Origin: Anaeromyxobacter dehalogenans 2CP-C
GTDB lineage: Bacteria > Myxococcota > Myxococcia > Myxococcales > Anaeromyxobacteraceae
Assembly: GCF_000013385.1 (NCBI RefSeq)
Contig: NC_007760.1
Span: 4,872,001-4,936,000 of the forward strand
Length of the DNA stretch: 64,000 nucleotides
Reading direction: 5' to 3'
Notes under the pieces: model-generated
Told to the model about the DNA's origin: nothing
Database searches by the model: none
What the model saw: the letters and a program-made list of their open reading frames with translations, nothing else
Part shown: positions 9,983 to 20,398 of the stretch, piece by piece
Layout of the letters: the number at the start of each line of letters is the position of its first letter
Numbering within the stretch: the first letter of the stretch is position 1
Position numbers and translations under genes: made by a program

Positions 9983-11042
9983 GTGTCCCGCACCGCCCAG
10001 CCCGCCCAGCTCTCCGCCGCGCTCTCCCGCGCCGCGATCGACTCCCTCGCCGACGCGGTCGTGATCGTCGGCGCCGACGGCGGGGTGCTGCACCTCAACC
10101 CCGCCGCCGAGGAGCTGTTCGGCCGCTCGCGCGAGCGCACCGTGGAGCTGCCGGTGCGCGCGCTCCCCGGCGGCGCCCAGCTCGAGAAGGTGGCCGAGCG
10201 CACCGTCCGCACGCACGAGGGGCAGGCGACCGAGTTCCCGTCGCCGCAGGACCGCGGCCTGCAGGTCTCGGTGTCGGCGACGCCGCTCCTCGACGGCGCG
10301 GTCTGCGCCGGGGCGGTGCTGGTGCTGCGGGTGCCCCGCTCCGCCGACCGCGCGCTCGACTTCGAGGCGCTCGCCGCCGGCCTCGCCCACGAGATCAAGA
10401 ACCCGCTGGCCGGCCTGCAGGGCTCGGCCGAGCTGCTCGCCCGCGAGGCCGAGGGGCCCGCCCGCGAGTACGCGGCGGTGATCGCGCGCGAGGCGAAGCG
10501 CGTGGACGGGCTGGTGCGCGAGCTGCTCGACCTCGCCCGCCCGGCCGCGCTGCAGGCAGGCGCCGGTCGAGCTGCACGACGTGCTCGGCGACGCGCTGGT
10601 GCTGGCGCGCGGCATCCCGGGCGCCGACCGGATCGCGTTCGTGGAGCGCTACGACCCGTCGCTCCCGCCGGTGCTGGGCGACGAGGAGAAGCTCATGCAG
10701 GTGGTGCTGAACCTCGTCCGCAACGCGGTGGACGCGGTCGCCACCACCCCCTCGCCGCGGGTGACCATCGAGACCTCGGTGTCCCCGCTGCGCCTGCGCG
10801 TGGCGAGCGGCCGCACCCGCCCGCTGGCGCGCGTCTCGATCCAGGACGAGGGCCCGGGAATCCCCGAGGCCATGCTGCAGCGGCTGTTCACGCCGTTCGC
10901 GACCTCGAAGCCGCACGGCACCGGGCTCGGGCTCGCCATCTCGCGGCGCATCGTGGAGGCGCACGGCGGGCGCATCGAGGTCCGCAACCGGGCCGGGGGC
11001 GGGGCGGAGGCCAACGTGTACCTGCCCCTCGACGTCCCCTAG
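9983..11042 (+). pseudogene. ntrB: NtrB nitrogen sensor kinase, frameshifted
   Basis: Codons from the GTG at 9983 encode a PAS-like N-terminal domain and the phosphoacceptor helix AAGLAHEIKNPLAGLQ (His136), typical of NtrB/GlnL. After Gln191 the frame breaks: CAGGCAGG at 10553-10560 is a tandem 4-base duplication. Removing one copy restores continuous LQ-APVELHDVLGDAL and leads into a complete HATPase domain (N box NLVRNAVDAV, DEGPGIPE, GTGLGLAIS) ending at 11042. As written, the first product keeps the histidine but gains an unrelated tail to 11056. The ATPase part could only be made by reinitiation, for example at the GTG at 10581. Sequencing error, a real mutation, or programmed slippage are the alternatives. 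Confidence 0.88.
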
Positions 11043-11068
11043 CCCGTCCGGCGTAGCGGCGGCCCCGC

Positions 11069-11108
11069 TGGCCCCGCGCTTGCCCCGCCGGTTGGCCCTG
11101 CGCTTGCT
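11069..11108 (+). promoter_or_regulatory. Two tandem sigma54-like promoters before ntrC
   Basis: TGGCCCCGCGCTTGCC (11069-11084) and TGGCCCTGCGCTTGCT (11093-11108) are near-identical, exactly 24 bases apart, and each keeps the GG/GC spacing of a -24/-12 promoter. The downstream copy is the better match and ends in T at the last consensus position. Starts would be near 11095 and 11119, upstream of the ntrC ribosome site. They lie in the gap after ntrB, so ntrC could be expressed independently of the broken ntrB. Confidence 0.55.
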
Positions 11109-11160
11109 ATGACGTACCGGGATCGGCGGATCATCGGGATCCCACAGCCAGGAGCGAGCG

Positions 11161-12612
<1,452 letters not shown>

Positions 12613-12623
12613 CAGGCCCGCGC

Positions 12624-12666
12624 CTGCCCGGAACCCGGGCAGCCCGGTGCCCGAAAACCGGGCACC
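12624..12666. terminator. Tandem hairpins between ntrC and the convergent gene
   Basis: Two consecutive perfect 8-base-pair stems: CTGCCCGG/CCGGGCAG (12624-12642) and GGTGCCCG/CGGGCACC with an AAAAC loop (12646-12666). Placed 12 bases after the ntrC stop and a few bases from the stop of the opposite gene, they probably end transcription from both sides. No U-run follows, as is common in very G+C-rich genomes. Confidence 0.6.
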
Positions 12667-12670
12667 TCCG

Positions 12671-13228
12671 CTACATCGCCTCGACCAGGATCGACGCCTG
12701 CCGGGTCCCGTCGGGCAGCCCGGCGAGCGCCCGCGCGGCGCGCAGGGCGGTCGCGCCCTCGCGCGCCACCGCGCCCGCGGCCGCGAGCACGCGCGCGTAG
12801 TCGAGCCCCTCGTCCGGCGCGCACACCGCGAAGAAGCGCTGCGGGCCGCGGGCCGGCGAGGCCTGCACCTCGACGTCGAGCGCCGCGTGCGCCTGCGGCG
12901 CCGCGACGATCGGGTGGATCCGCCGGACCTGCCCGGCCGCGTCCACCGCCACGAGCCACAGCGGGCACGGGCCGCCGGGGTCGAGCTCGAGGTAGAGGCT
13001 CGCGCCGGCGCGGACGCTGGCGCCGTCGGGCAGCGGCTGCGCGGCGCCGGGCCGGCCACCCCACGCCGAGAGGCCGAGCACGGGCGGCTGCGGGACCGCG
13101 GAGCGGAGCACGGCCACCACCGCCACGGCGGTGAGGACGAACGTCCCGAGCGGCACCAGCGCCGCGAGCAGGCGAGGCGGGAGGCGGCGCGGGGGCGGAA
13201 TGGCGCTGGCGCGATTCACTGCGTTCAC
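12671..13228 (-). CDS. Small single-pass membrane protein, DUF4384-like
   Basis: 185 residues from a GTG at 13228 that is preceded by GAGGA (reverse of 13235-13239). A Pro/Arg-rich start is followed by one membrane helix (about residues 20-42), then an extracytoplasmic domain. Its LPDGASVRAGASLYLELD and WLVAVDAAGQVRRIHP segments resemble the DUF4384 pattern, in which a secreted domain presents a beta-sandwich. That resemblance is by eye and tentative. It is transcribed away from glnA. Why it sits between ntrC and glnA is not obvious. Confidence 0.6.
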   Translation of the reverse strand: MNAVNRASAIPPPRRLPPRLLAALVPLGTFVLTAVAVVAVLRSAVPQPPVLGLSAWGGRPGAAQPLPDGASVRAGASLYLELDPGGPCPLWLVAVDAAGQVRRIHPIVAAPQAHAALDVEVQASPARGPQRFFAVCAPDEGLDYARVLAAAGAVAREGATALRAARALAGLPDGTRQASILVEAM

Positions 13229-13423
13229 GGCGTTTCCTCGTCCCGACCGCTCCGGCCGGGACGCCGAGCGTACATGGGGTCGCCCCCGCGGCGCCATGCC
13301 GCGCGGACTTCTGTCGCATCATACACCCATCGAGGTGCCCGGAAATCGAGCAGCGGCTGGCCGGGTTTGAGTCACGACCCGCCGGAGATCCGCGGATCTG
13401 GGCGCGTCAGCGGCTCGCAGGCG

Positions 13424-13439
13424 TGGCATGAGCCGTGCT
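13424..13439 (+). promoter_or_regulatory. Sigma54-like -24/-12 promoter of glnA
   Basis: TGGCATGAGCCGTGCT keeps GG and GC at the exact required spacing and matches TGGCACG-N4-TTGCW except at two positions. Transcription would start near 13450, giving a leader of about 34 bases to the glnA start at 13484. This is the best sigma54 candidate in the window by position and context; NtrC-activated glnA promoters are well known. Confidence 0.65.
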
Positions 13440-13483
13440 AACTGGGCCGGCCAACAACCCCGCAGGCCGTGGAGATCCTCGCG

Positions 13484-14908
<1,425 letters not shown>

Positions 14909-14932
14909 GCGCGACCGAGGTCCCGCAGCACC

Positions 14933-14960
14933 GGGCGGCCGTCCGCGAGGGCGGCCGCCC
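14933..14960. terminator. Hairpin after glnA
   Basis: Arms GGGCGGCCGTC and GGCGGCCGCCC pair over 11 positions with one mismatch, enclosing a 6-base loop. It lies 25 bases after the glnA stop and 19 bases before the stop of the convergent gene, so it could serve both. No T-run follows. Confidence 0.5.
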
Positions 14961-14978
14961 TTCGCTTGCGCGGCGGGT

Positions 14979-15623
14979 TCACCGCCAGGCGAGGGCCGGA
15001 TCGCGCAGCGGCCGGGCGCGCGTGGCCGGCCCGTCCGCGCCGGCCGGCGCCGGCACCTCCGGGCGCAGCGGCGTCGCCGCCGGCGCCCCGCTCATCACGA
15101 TCCGCGAGACCACCCAGGGCGCCAGCACCAGCTCGGTCGCGAGCGTGGCCGCCGGGAACGCGTTCGCCGCCGCGAAGCCGAGCAGCCGCACGCCGAAGCA
15201 GGCCCAGTACGCCGCCGCGGTGCGCTCGCGCCCGGCCACCCGCTGCGCGGCCCACACCGTCACGGCGGGCGTGACCGCGAGGAAGCCGCCCAGGCCCACG
15301 AGCGCGAGCGTCAGCCCGCCCGCGTCCGCGCTGGCCTCGCCGTCCCAGAGGTCGCCGAACAGCTGCACCATCCCGATCGCGAAGATGCCCGCGAACAGCA
15401 CGTCGGAGGCCGCCGCGCCCGCCGCCGCCGCGCCGTAGACGCGCCACGGGCCGGGCCGGTCCGCGGGCGGGGGCGGCGGCGCGGACAGATCGGGCGCGGC
15501 CGTGCGGCCTGGTCCGGGCGGCGCGACCTCCGCCGGCGCAGGAGGCGCGACGTCCACGGTGGGTGAATCGACCGGCGCCGCCACGGCGGCGGCGAGCCGG
15601 AGCGCGATCGCGCAGGCGAGCAT
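14979..15623 (-). CDS. Predicted membrane protein with proline-rich N-terminus, unknown
   Basis: 214 residues. A hydrophobic start ([14 protein letters not shown]) looks like a signal peptide. A Pro/Ala-rich stretch of about 40 residues follows, then three or four hydrophobic segments (about 65-85, 100-125, 140-165). The C-terminal tail is again Pro/Ala-rich. I recognise no family. It faces the guanidine exporter across a divergent promoter region. The frame is open and has typical third-position G+C, but the gene call rests on composition and context only. Confidence 0.55.
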   Translation of the reverse strand: MLACAIALRLAAAVAAPVDSPTVDVAPPAPAEVAPPGPGRTAAPDLSAPPPPPADRPGPWRVYGAAAAGAAASDVLFAGIFAIGMVQLFGDLWDGEASADAGGLTLALVGLGGFLAVTPAVTVWAAQRVAGRERTAAAYWACFGVRLLGFAAANAFPAATLATELVLAPWVVSRIVMSGAPAATPLRPEVPAPAGADGPATRARPLRDPALAWR

Positions 15624-15680
15624 CGGTCCCCCCTCCGCTCCACCGACGCCTCATCATCCCGGACCGCGCGTGCGCTCCGC

Positions 15681-15709
15681 TTGCCCCGACGCGGGGACCG
15701 GGGTATCTC
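15681..15709 (+). promoter_or_regulatory. Sigma70-type promoter of the guanidine exporter
   Basis: TTGCCC (15681-15686) and TATCTC (15704-15709) are separated by 17 bases. The predicted start near 15716 lies about 22 bases upstream of the riboswitch, which places the aptamer in the 5' leader as required. Confidence 0.45.
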
Positions 15710-15737
15710 GCTCCTGGCCGCGCGCGCCCGCGCGGCC

Positions 15738-15779
15738 CCGGACGAGGCGCGTCGTACCCGGTGACGACAAGACGACGCG
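15738..15779 (+). ncRNA. Guanidine-III riboswitch
   Basis: The segment has every landmark of the guanidine-III aptamer: CCGGACGAGG at the 5' end, ACCCGGT (15756-15762), GACAAGAC (15766-15773), a perfect stem CGCGTCGT/ACGACGCG (15748-15755 with 15772-15779), and CCGG at 15738-15741 able to pair with CCGG at 15758-15761 as the pseudoknot. This closely parallels the Thermobifida fusca aptamer as I remember it. The GGAGGA ribosome site of the exporter starts two bases later, so ligand binding would act on translation. Confidence 0.88.
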
Positions 15780-15793
15780 AGGAGGAACGCCTC

Positions 15794-16114
15794 GTGCCCT
15801 GGATCTACCTCGTCGTCGCCGGCCTGCTCGAGACGGGCTGGGCCATCGGCCTCAAGTACACCGACGGCTTCCGCCGCCCGCTGCCCTCGGTGCTGACGGC
15901 GCTCGCCATCGTCGCGAGCATGTGGCTGCTCGGGCTCGCCGCGCGCGACCTGCCCATCGGCACCGCCTACGCGGTGTGGACCGGCATCGGCGCCGCCGGC
16001 GCCGCCGTCCTCGGCGTGGTGCTGCTCGGCGAGCCGCTCAGCCTCGCGCGGGCCGCGTTCCTCGGGCTGCTGGTGGTCTCGATCCTCGGCCTGAAGCTCA
16101 CCGCCGCGTCCTGA
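15794..16114 (+). CDS. sugE: Guanidinium exporter, SMR family SugE/Gdx
   Basis: Small four-helix proton-coupled exporter of guanidinium. The 106-residue length, the conserved Glu13 in [16 protein letters not shown], and the last helix [13 protein letters not shown] match the Gdx branch rather than EmrE-type drug pumps. The GTG at 15794 follows GGAGGA with seven bases of spacing; longer readings run into the riboswitch and are rejected. The upstream guanidine-III aptamer gives independent support for the substrate. Confidence 0.95.
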   Translation: MPWIYLVVAGLLETGWAIGLKYTDGFRRPLPSVLTALAIVASMWLLGLAARDLPIGTAYAVWTGIGAAGAAVLGVVLLGEPLSLARAAFLGLLVVSILGLKLTAAS

Positions 16115-16201
16115 GCCCGCGCCTGTCGAACGGCGCGCGCCCCCCGCGCAAGAACGCGCCGTGGCGGGCGCCGCGTCCGCCTGGTAGATGCACGGGGCGT
16201 C

Positions 16202-17461
16202 TTGATCCCGCCGCCCGCCAGCCTCCGCGCCGCCCTCGGCGGCCTGCCCCGCACCTTCTGGATGGTGTGGATGGGCATGCTGGTGAACCGGCTCGCGAGC
16301 TTCGTGGCGCCGTTCCTGGCGCTGTTCCTGGTCCGCGAGCGCGGCTTCGACGCGGCGGAGGCGGGCCGGATCGTGGCGCTCTACGGGCTCGGCGTCATGG
16401 TGGCGGGGCCGCTGGGCGGCACGCTCGCCGACCGGCTCGGCCGCCGCCCCACCATGCTGCTCGGCCTCGTCACCGGCGCGCTCTCGGTGGCGGCCCTCGC
16501 CCTGACGCGCGCCCCGCTGGCGCTCGCGGCGCTCGCGTTCGTGAACGGGGCCACCGGCGAGATCTACCGGCCCGCCATGAACGCGGTGGTGGCGGACGTG
16601 GTCGCGCCCGCCGAGCGCACCCGCGCCTACGGGCTCGTCTACTGGGCCATCAACATGGGCTGGTCCGTCGGCCTGTCGGTGGCCGGCCTGTTCGCGGAGC
16701 GGCACATCGCCTGGCTGTTCCTCGTGGACGCGACCACCTCGCTCGCGTTCGCGGCGGTGCTCGCGTTCACGGTGCCGGAGACGCGGCCGGCCGGCGTCGA
16801 GCCCGCGCCCGCGCTGGCCGGGCTCGCGCAGGTGTTCCGCGACCGGGTGTTCGTGGTGTTCGTCCTGCTCGCGCTCGGCGGGCTCATGGTGTTCACGCAG
16901 TTCCAGCTCGCCGCGCCGCTCGACATGGCCGCGCACGGCGTCGGGCCGGCCGGCTTCGCCTGGCTCATGGCGCTGAACGGCGTGGGCGTGGTGCTGCTCC
17001 AGCCGCTCCTCGGGGCGCGCCTGCGCCGGTACGACCCCTCGCGCGCGCTCGCCGTCTCGGCGCTGCTGTTCGGGATCGGCTTCGGCGTGAACGCGCTCGG
17101 CGGCAGCGTGCCGCTCTACGTGTTCGGCGTCCTGCTCTGGACCGTCGGCGAGGTGGTCGGCTTCCCGGTCGCGAACGCGGTCGTGGCCGATCTCTCGCCG
17201 GCCTCGCTGCGCGGGCGCTACCAGGGCGCCTACTCGATGAGCTGGGGCGTGGCCTTCACGCTCTCGCCGCTCATCGGCGGCGAGGTGATGAGCCGCCTCG
17301 GCGCGCGCACGCTCTGGATCGGCACGCTGGTCGTCGGGATCCTGCTCGCGGCCGGCCACCTCGCCGCCGCCCCCGCGCGGCGCCGCCGGCTCGCCGCGGA
17401 GCGGAGCGCGACGTCCTCCGGACCGGCGCCCCGCCAGGCGCTCGCCGCGCCGGACGCCTGA
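16202..17461 (+). CDS. Major facilitator superfamily transporter
   Basis: 419 residues with 12 predicted membrane helices. The loop between helices 2 and 3, GGTLADRLGRRPTMLLG, is the MFS motif A, and a second related loop LLGARLRRYDPSRAL follows the midpoint, as in MdtH/drug-H+ antiporter-like members. The substrate is unknown. The start is a TTG at 16202, 11 bases after an extended -10-like TGGTAGATG (16182-16190), so the transcript may have almost no leader. The first ATG inside helix 1 would truncate it. Confidence 0.85.
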   Translation: MIPPPASLRAALGGLPRTFWMVWMGMLVNRLASFVAPFLALFLVRERGFDAAEAGRIVALYGLGVMVAGPLGGTLADRLGRRPTMLLGLVTGALSVAALALTRAPLALAALAFVNGATGEIYRPAMNAVVADVVAPAERTRAYGLVYWAINMGWSVGLSVAGLFAERHIAWLFLVDATTSLAFAAVLAFTVPETRPAGVEPAPALAGLAQVFRDRVFVVFVLLALGGLMVFTQFQLAAPLDMAAHGVGPAGFAWLMALNGVGVVLLQPLLGARLRRYDPSRALAVSALLFGIGFGVNALGGSVPLYVFGVLLWTVGEVVGFPVANAVVADLSPASLRGRYQGAYSMSWGVAFTLSPLIGGEVMSRLGARTLWIGTLVVGILLAAGHLAAAPARRRRLAAERSATSSGPAPRQALAAPDA

Positions 17462-17557
17462 CGCCCCGAGCCGGTGGAGGGGCGAGCGGCGGCCCCCGCG
17501 CCCGCCTTCCGGCGCCGGCCGCAGGGCATCCGCAGCTTGGGTCCGGAGGAGGTCGCC

Positions 17558-18682
17558 ATGGCGCGGACCGGCATCGACGGGCTGGCGGAGGAGCTCTCCC
17601 GCGCGCGCGAGGCCGTCCGGCCGCGCTCGGCGGCGGACGCGCGGGCGCTGGAGCTGCTCGCGGACGTGCTCGCGGGACGGGCCGGCCGGGCGGTCGCGGC
17701 CGCCTGGGAGGCGCGGCGGTTCGAGGCGCCCTGCGAGCGTGCGGACCTCCTGCTCGCGGCGCTGCGGGCGGAGGCGCGGGCGGGCGGCCCCGGCCACCCG
17801 CTCTGGCCCGGGCTCGGCGCGGCGGCGCCGCAGGCCGGCGCGCTCGGCGCGGCGGCGCTGGAGGCGGTGCTCGCCCGGCCGGGCGACCGGCTGGAGGACG
17901 CACTCGCGCACCGGAGCGCGCGCGAGGACGACCCGGCGCGCGCGGTGGCGTGGCGCTGGCCGGCGGCGCTCGCCGGCGCGGGCGCGCGGCCGGTGGCGCT
18001 GGCGGAGCTCGGGTCGGTGGCCGGGCTCGGCCTGGTGACCGACGACCTCGCGGCGGCGTGGACGTTCGCGGACGGCGGGCGGGTGCCGGTGGTGGAGGGC
18101 CTGCGCGCGGTGGGCCGGCTCGGGCTCGACCCGGCGCCGCTCGATCCGGGGCGGGACGAGGACGCGGAGTGGCTGCGGGCCTGCGTCCCGTCCGGCGACG
18201 GCGCCGCGCAGGGCCGGCTCGACGCGGCCATCGCCGCCTTCCGGGCCGCGCGCCCCCGGCCCGACGCGCCGGTGCTGACGCCGGTGGCGCTCGCGTCGGC
18301 GCCGGAACGGCTGGCGCTGCTCTCCGCCACCGAGCCCGGCGCGCTGGTCATCGCCTGGCAGGCCCTGCTCCGGCCGCGGCTCGGGCGCGAGGCGCGCGCC
18401 GAGCTCGGCGCCGGCATGCGCGCGTGGCTCGCCACCCACCGGCCCGGCTCGGCGGTGTGGCTCGAGCTGGAGCGGGCGCCGGGGGCGCGCGCGCTCGGCC
18501 CCGGGCGCGCCGCGCTCCTCACCGCGCACCTGCGCGCGCCGGACGGCGCGCTCCGGTCGATCCGGCTGGCGCGGTGCGCGCTCGAGCCCACCGTGCTCGC
18601 GCCCGAGCCGGGCGCGGCCGAGGCGCTCGCGGCGCTGCTCGCGGCGCCGGCGGCCGGGGCGGTGGCGGCGGCGCAGCCGTGA
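17558..18682 (+). CDS. DUF2332 family protein
   Basis: 374-residue soluble protein. The start, with AREAVRPRSAADARALELLADVL, and the later pattern in which a ranked list of small Ala/Arg-rich helices is followed by DEDAEWLRACVPSGDG and the WLELERAPG/LRAPDGALRSIRLA region, fit DUF2332, a widespread actinobacterial and myxobacterial family of unknown function. The ATG at 17558 follows GGAGGAGG (17545-17552). It lies 96 bases after the MFS gene and could share its transcript. Confidence 0.7.
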   Translation: MARTGIDGLAEELSRAREAVRPRSAADARALELLADVLAGRAGRAVAAAWEARRFEAPCERADLLLAALRAEARAGGPGHPLWPGLGAAAPQAGALGAAALEAVLARPGDRLEDALAHRSAREDDPARAVAWRWPAALAGAGARPVALAELGSVAGLGLVTDDLAAAWTFADGGRVPVVEGLRAVGRLGLDPAPLDPGRDEDAEWLRACVPSGDGAAQGRLDAAIAAFRAARPRPDAPVLTPVALASAPERLALLSATEPGALVIAWQALLRPRLGREARAELGAGMRAWLATHRPGSAVWLELERAPGARALGPGRAALLTAHLRAPDGALRSIRLARCALEPTVLAPEPGAAEALAALLAAPAAGAVAAAQP

Positions 18683-18695
18683 GGCCACCGCTCAC

Positions 18696-18866
18696 CCTTC
18701 GACCCGGTCCGCTCATCCCGAGCGTAGGCCGTGCCGCCAGGCACGGCCGGAGTCGAGGGGCGCTCAGGGTGAGCGGACGATCAGGGAAGCTTCTCAGGGG
18801 GAGCGACCTTCCGGATCCGCTCCACCCCGAGCGTAGCGCCGCGGCAGCGGCGCGGAGTCGAGGGGC
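18696..18866. repeat. Palindromic intergenic repeat cluster 2
   Basis: Between convergent DUF2332 and livF. It contains GGCCGTGCC-gcca-GGCACGGCC flanked by CTCATCCCGAGCGTA and GAGTCGAGGG, a CTCAGGGTGAGCGGA segment, and a second degenerate copy with arms around GCCGCGGCAGCGGC. As a set of hairpins it could also end transcription from both sides. Confidence 0.85.
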
Positions 18867-18872
18867 GCCGGC

Positions 18873-19589
18873 TCACTCCCCGAGGTACGCCTTGCGCACC
18901 TCCGGCGAGGCGAGCAGCTCGGCGCCGGTGCCCTGCATCACGATGTTGCCGGTCTCGAGCACGTAGGCGCGGTGGGCGAGCTGGAGCGCCTTGTGCGCGT
19001 TCTGCTCGACGAGCAGCAGCGCCACGCCCTCGCGGTTCACCTCGCGCAGCACGGTGAAGATCTTCTCCACCACCTGCGGCGCGAGCCCGAGCGACGGCTC
19101 GTCGAGCAGCATGAGGCGCGGCTTGCTCATGAGCGCGCGCGCCACCGCCAGCATCTGCTGCTCGCCACCGGAGAGCGTGCCGCACACCTGGGTGCGCCGC
19201 TCCGCCAGGATGGGGAAGAGCGCGTAGGCCCGCTCGGCGTCGCGCAGGATGCCGGCGCGGTCGCGGCGGAGGTACGCGCCCAGCTCGAGGTTCTCGCGCA
19301 CGGTCAGGTTGAGGAAGATGCCGCGCCCCTCCGGCGCGTGCGCCATCCCGCGCGCCACCAGCGCGTGCGAGGGCAGCCGGGTCACGTCCTCGCCGCGGAA
19401 GCGCACCGCGCCGCCCGAGGCGCGGATCATGCGGGAGACGGCGCGCAGCGTGGTGGTCTTCCCCGCGCCGTTCGCGCCGATGAGCGCCACCACCTGGCCG
19501 TCCGGGACCTCGAGCGAGAGGCCGCGCAGCGCCTCGATGGCGCCGTAGTGCACCCGCAGCCCCTCCACCTGCAGGATGGGCCCGCTCAC
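18873..19589 (-). CDS. livF: Branched-chain amino-acid ABC transporter ATPase LivF
   Basis: Second cytosolic ATPase of the high-affinity Leu/Ile/Val (LIV) importer. 238 residues with Walker A GANGAGKTT, signature LSGGEQQ, Walker B LMLLDEPSLGLAP and switch His region VEQNAHKAL, a LivF-specific pattern. The start is a GTG at 19589 whose bases overlap the livG stop (GTGA); longer upstream readings are a shadow of livG. It is the last gene of the five-gene operon. Confidence 0.95.
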   Translation of the reverse strand: MSGPILQVEGLRVHYGAIEALRGLSLEVPDGQVVALIGANGAGKTTTLRAVSRMIRASGGAVRFRGEDVTRLPSHALVARGMAHAPEGRGIFLNLTVRENLELGAYLRRDRAGILRDAERAYALFPILAERRTQVCGTLSGGEQQMLAVARALMSKPRLMLLDEPSLGLAPQVVEKIFTVLREVNREGVALLLVEQNAHKALQLAHRAYVLETGNIVMQGTGAELLASPEVRKAYLGE

Positions 19590-20398
19590 GGGTGCGCCCC
19601 CGGCCCGGCGGGCCGCTCGATGTGCTTCTCCTCGAGGTACGCGTCGCCCAGGTACGCCTCGATCACCTTGGGGTCCTTCCGGATCGCCTCGGGCTTCCCC
19701 TCGGCGATGGTGACGCCGTGGTCGAGCACCAGCACGCGCTCGGAGACGCCCATCACGAGCCGCATGTCGTGCTCGATCACCAGGATGGCGAGGCCGAAGC
19801 GGTCGCGGAGGTCGCGGATGAGCGCCATGAGCTCGAGCTTCTCGGCCGCGTTCATGCCCGCGGCCGGCTCGTCCAGGCACAGCACCTTCGGCCCGGTGGC
19901 GAGCGCGCGCGCGATCTCGAGCCGGCGCTGCTCGCCGTAGGGCAGGTTGCGGGCGATCTCGTCGCGGCGGTGCGAGAGCCCCATCACCTCGAGGTAGCGC
20001 TCGGCGCGCTCCAGGATGCGGGCCTCCTCCGCGCGGTGCCGCGCGGTGAGCAGCAGCGCGTCGAAGAAGCCGGTGCGCGCGCCGGCGTGGCAGGCGATGC
20101 GCACGTTGTCGAGCGCCGACAGCTCGCGGAACAGGCGGATGTTCTGGAACGTGCGGGCGATGCCGCGGGCGCAGATCTGGTGGGGGCGCAGCCCGTTCAC
20201 CACCTGCCCGGCCACCACCACCTCGCCCTCGCTGGGCCGGTACACGCCGGTGATGGCGTTGAAGGCGGTGGTCTTGCCGGCGCCGTTCGGCCCGATGAGC
20301 CCGACCAGCTCGCCGGGCGCGAGCGAGAGGCTGAAGGACGAGAGCGCCTTCAGGCCGCCGAAGCGCATGGTGACCGCCTTCACGTGCAGCGGGATCAC
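19586..20398 (-). CDS. livG: Branched-chain amino-acid ABC transporter ATPase LivG
   Basis: First cytosolic ATPase of the LIV-type importer, 270 residues from a GTG at 20398 overlapping the livM stop by four bases. Walker A GPNGAGKTT, the LivG-typical GIARTFQNIRLF Q-loop, a degenerate signature LPYGEQRRLEIARAL, Walker B VLCLDEPAAGMN and the switch IEHDMRLVM are all present. The C-terminal extension after DPKVIEAYLG is longer than usual, ending in a Pro/Gly/His-rich tail. Confidence 0.95.
   Translation of the reverse strand: MIPLHVKAVTMRFGGLKALSSFSLSLAPGELVGLIGPNGAGKTTAFNAITGVYRPSEGEVVVAGQVVNGLRPHQICARGIARTFQNIRLFRELSALDNVRIACHAGARTGFFDALLLTARHRAEEARILERAERYLEVMGLSHRRDEIARNLPYGEQRRLEIARALATGPKVLCLDEPAAGMNAAEKLELMALIRDLRDRFGLAILVIEHDMRLVMGVSERVLVLDHGVTIAEGKPEAIRKDPKVIEAYLGDAYLEEKHIERPAGPGAHP

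Noticed and set aside
11043-11056. Extra C-terminal codons of the first ntrB frame up to 11056
   Set aside because: They lie in the wrong frame after the 4-base duplication and encode no NtrB sequence.
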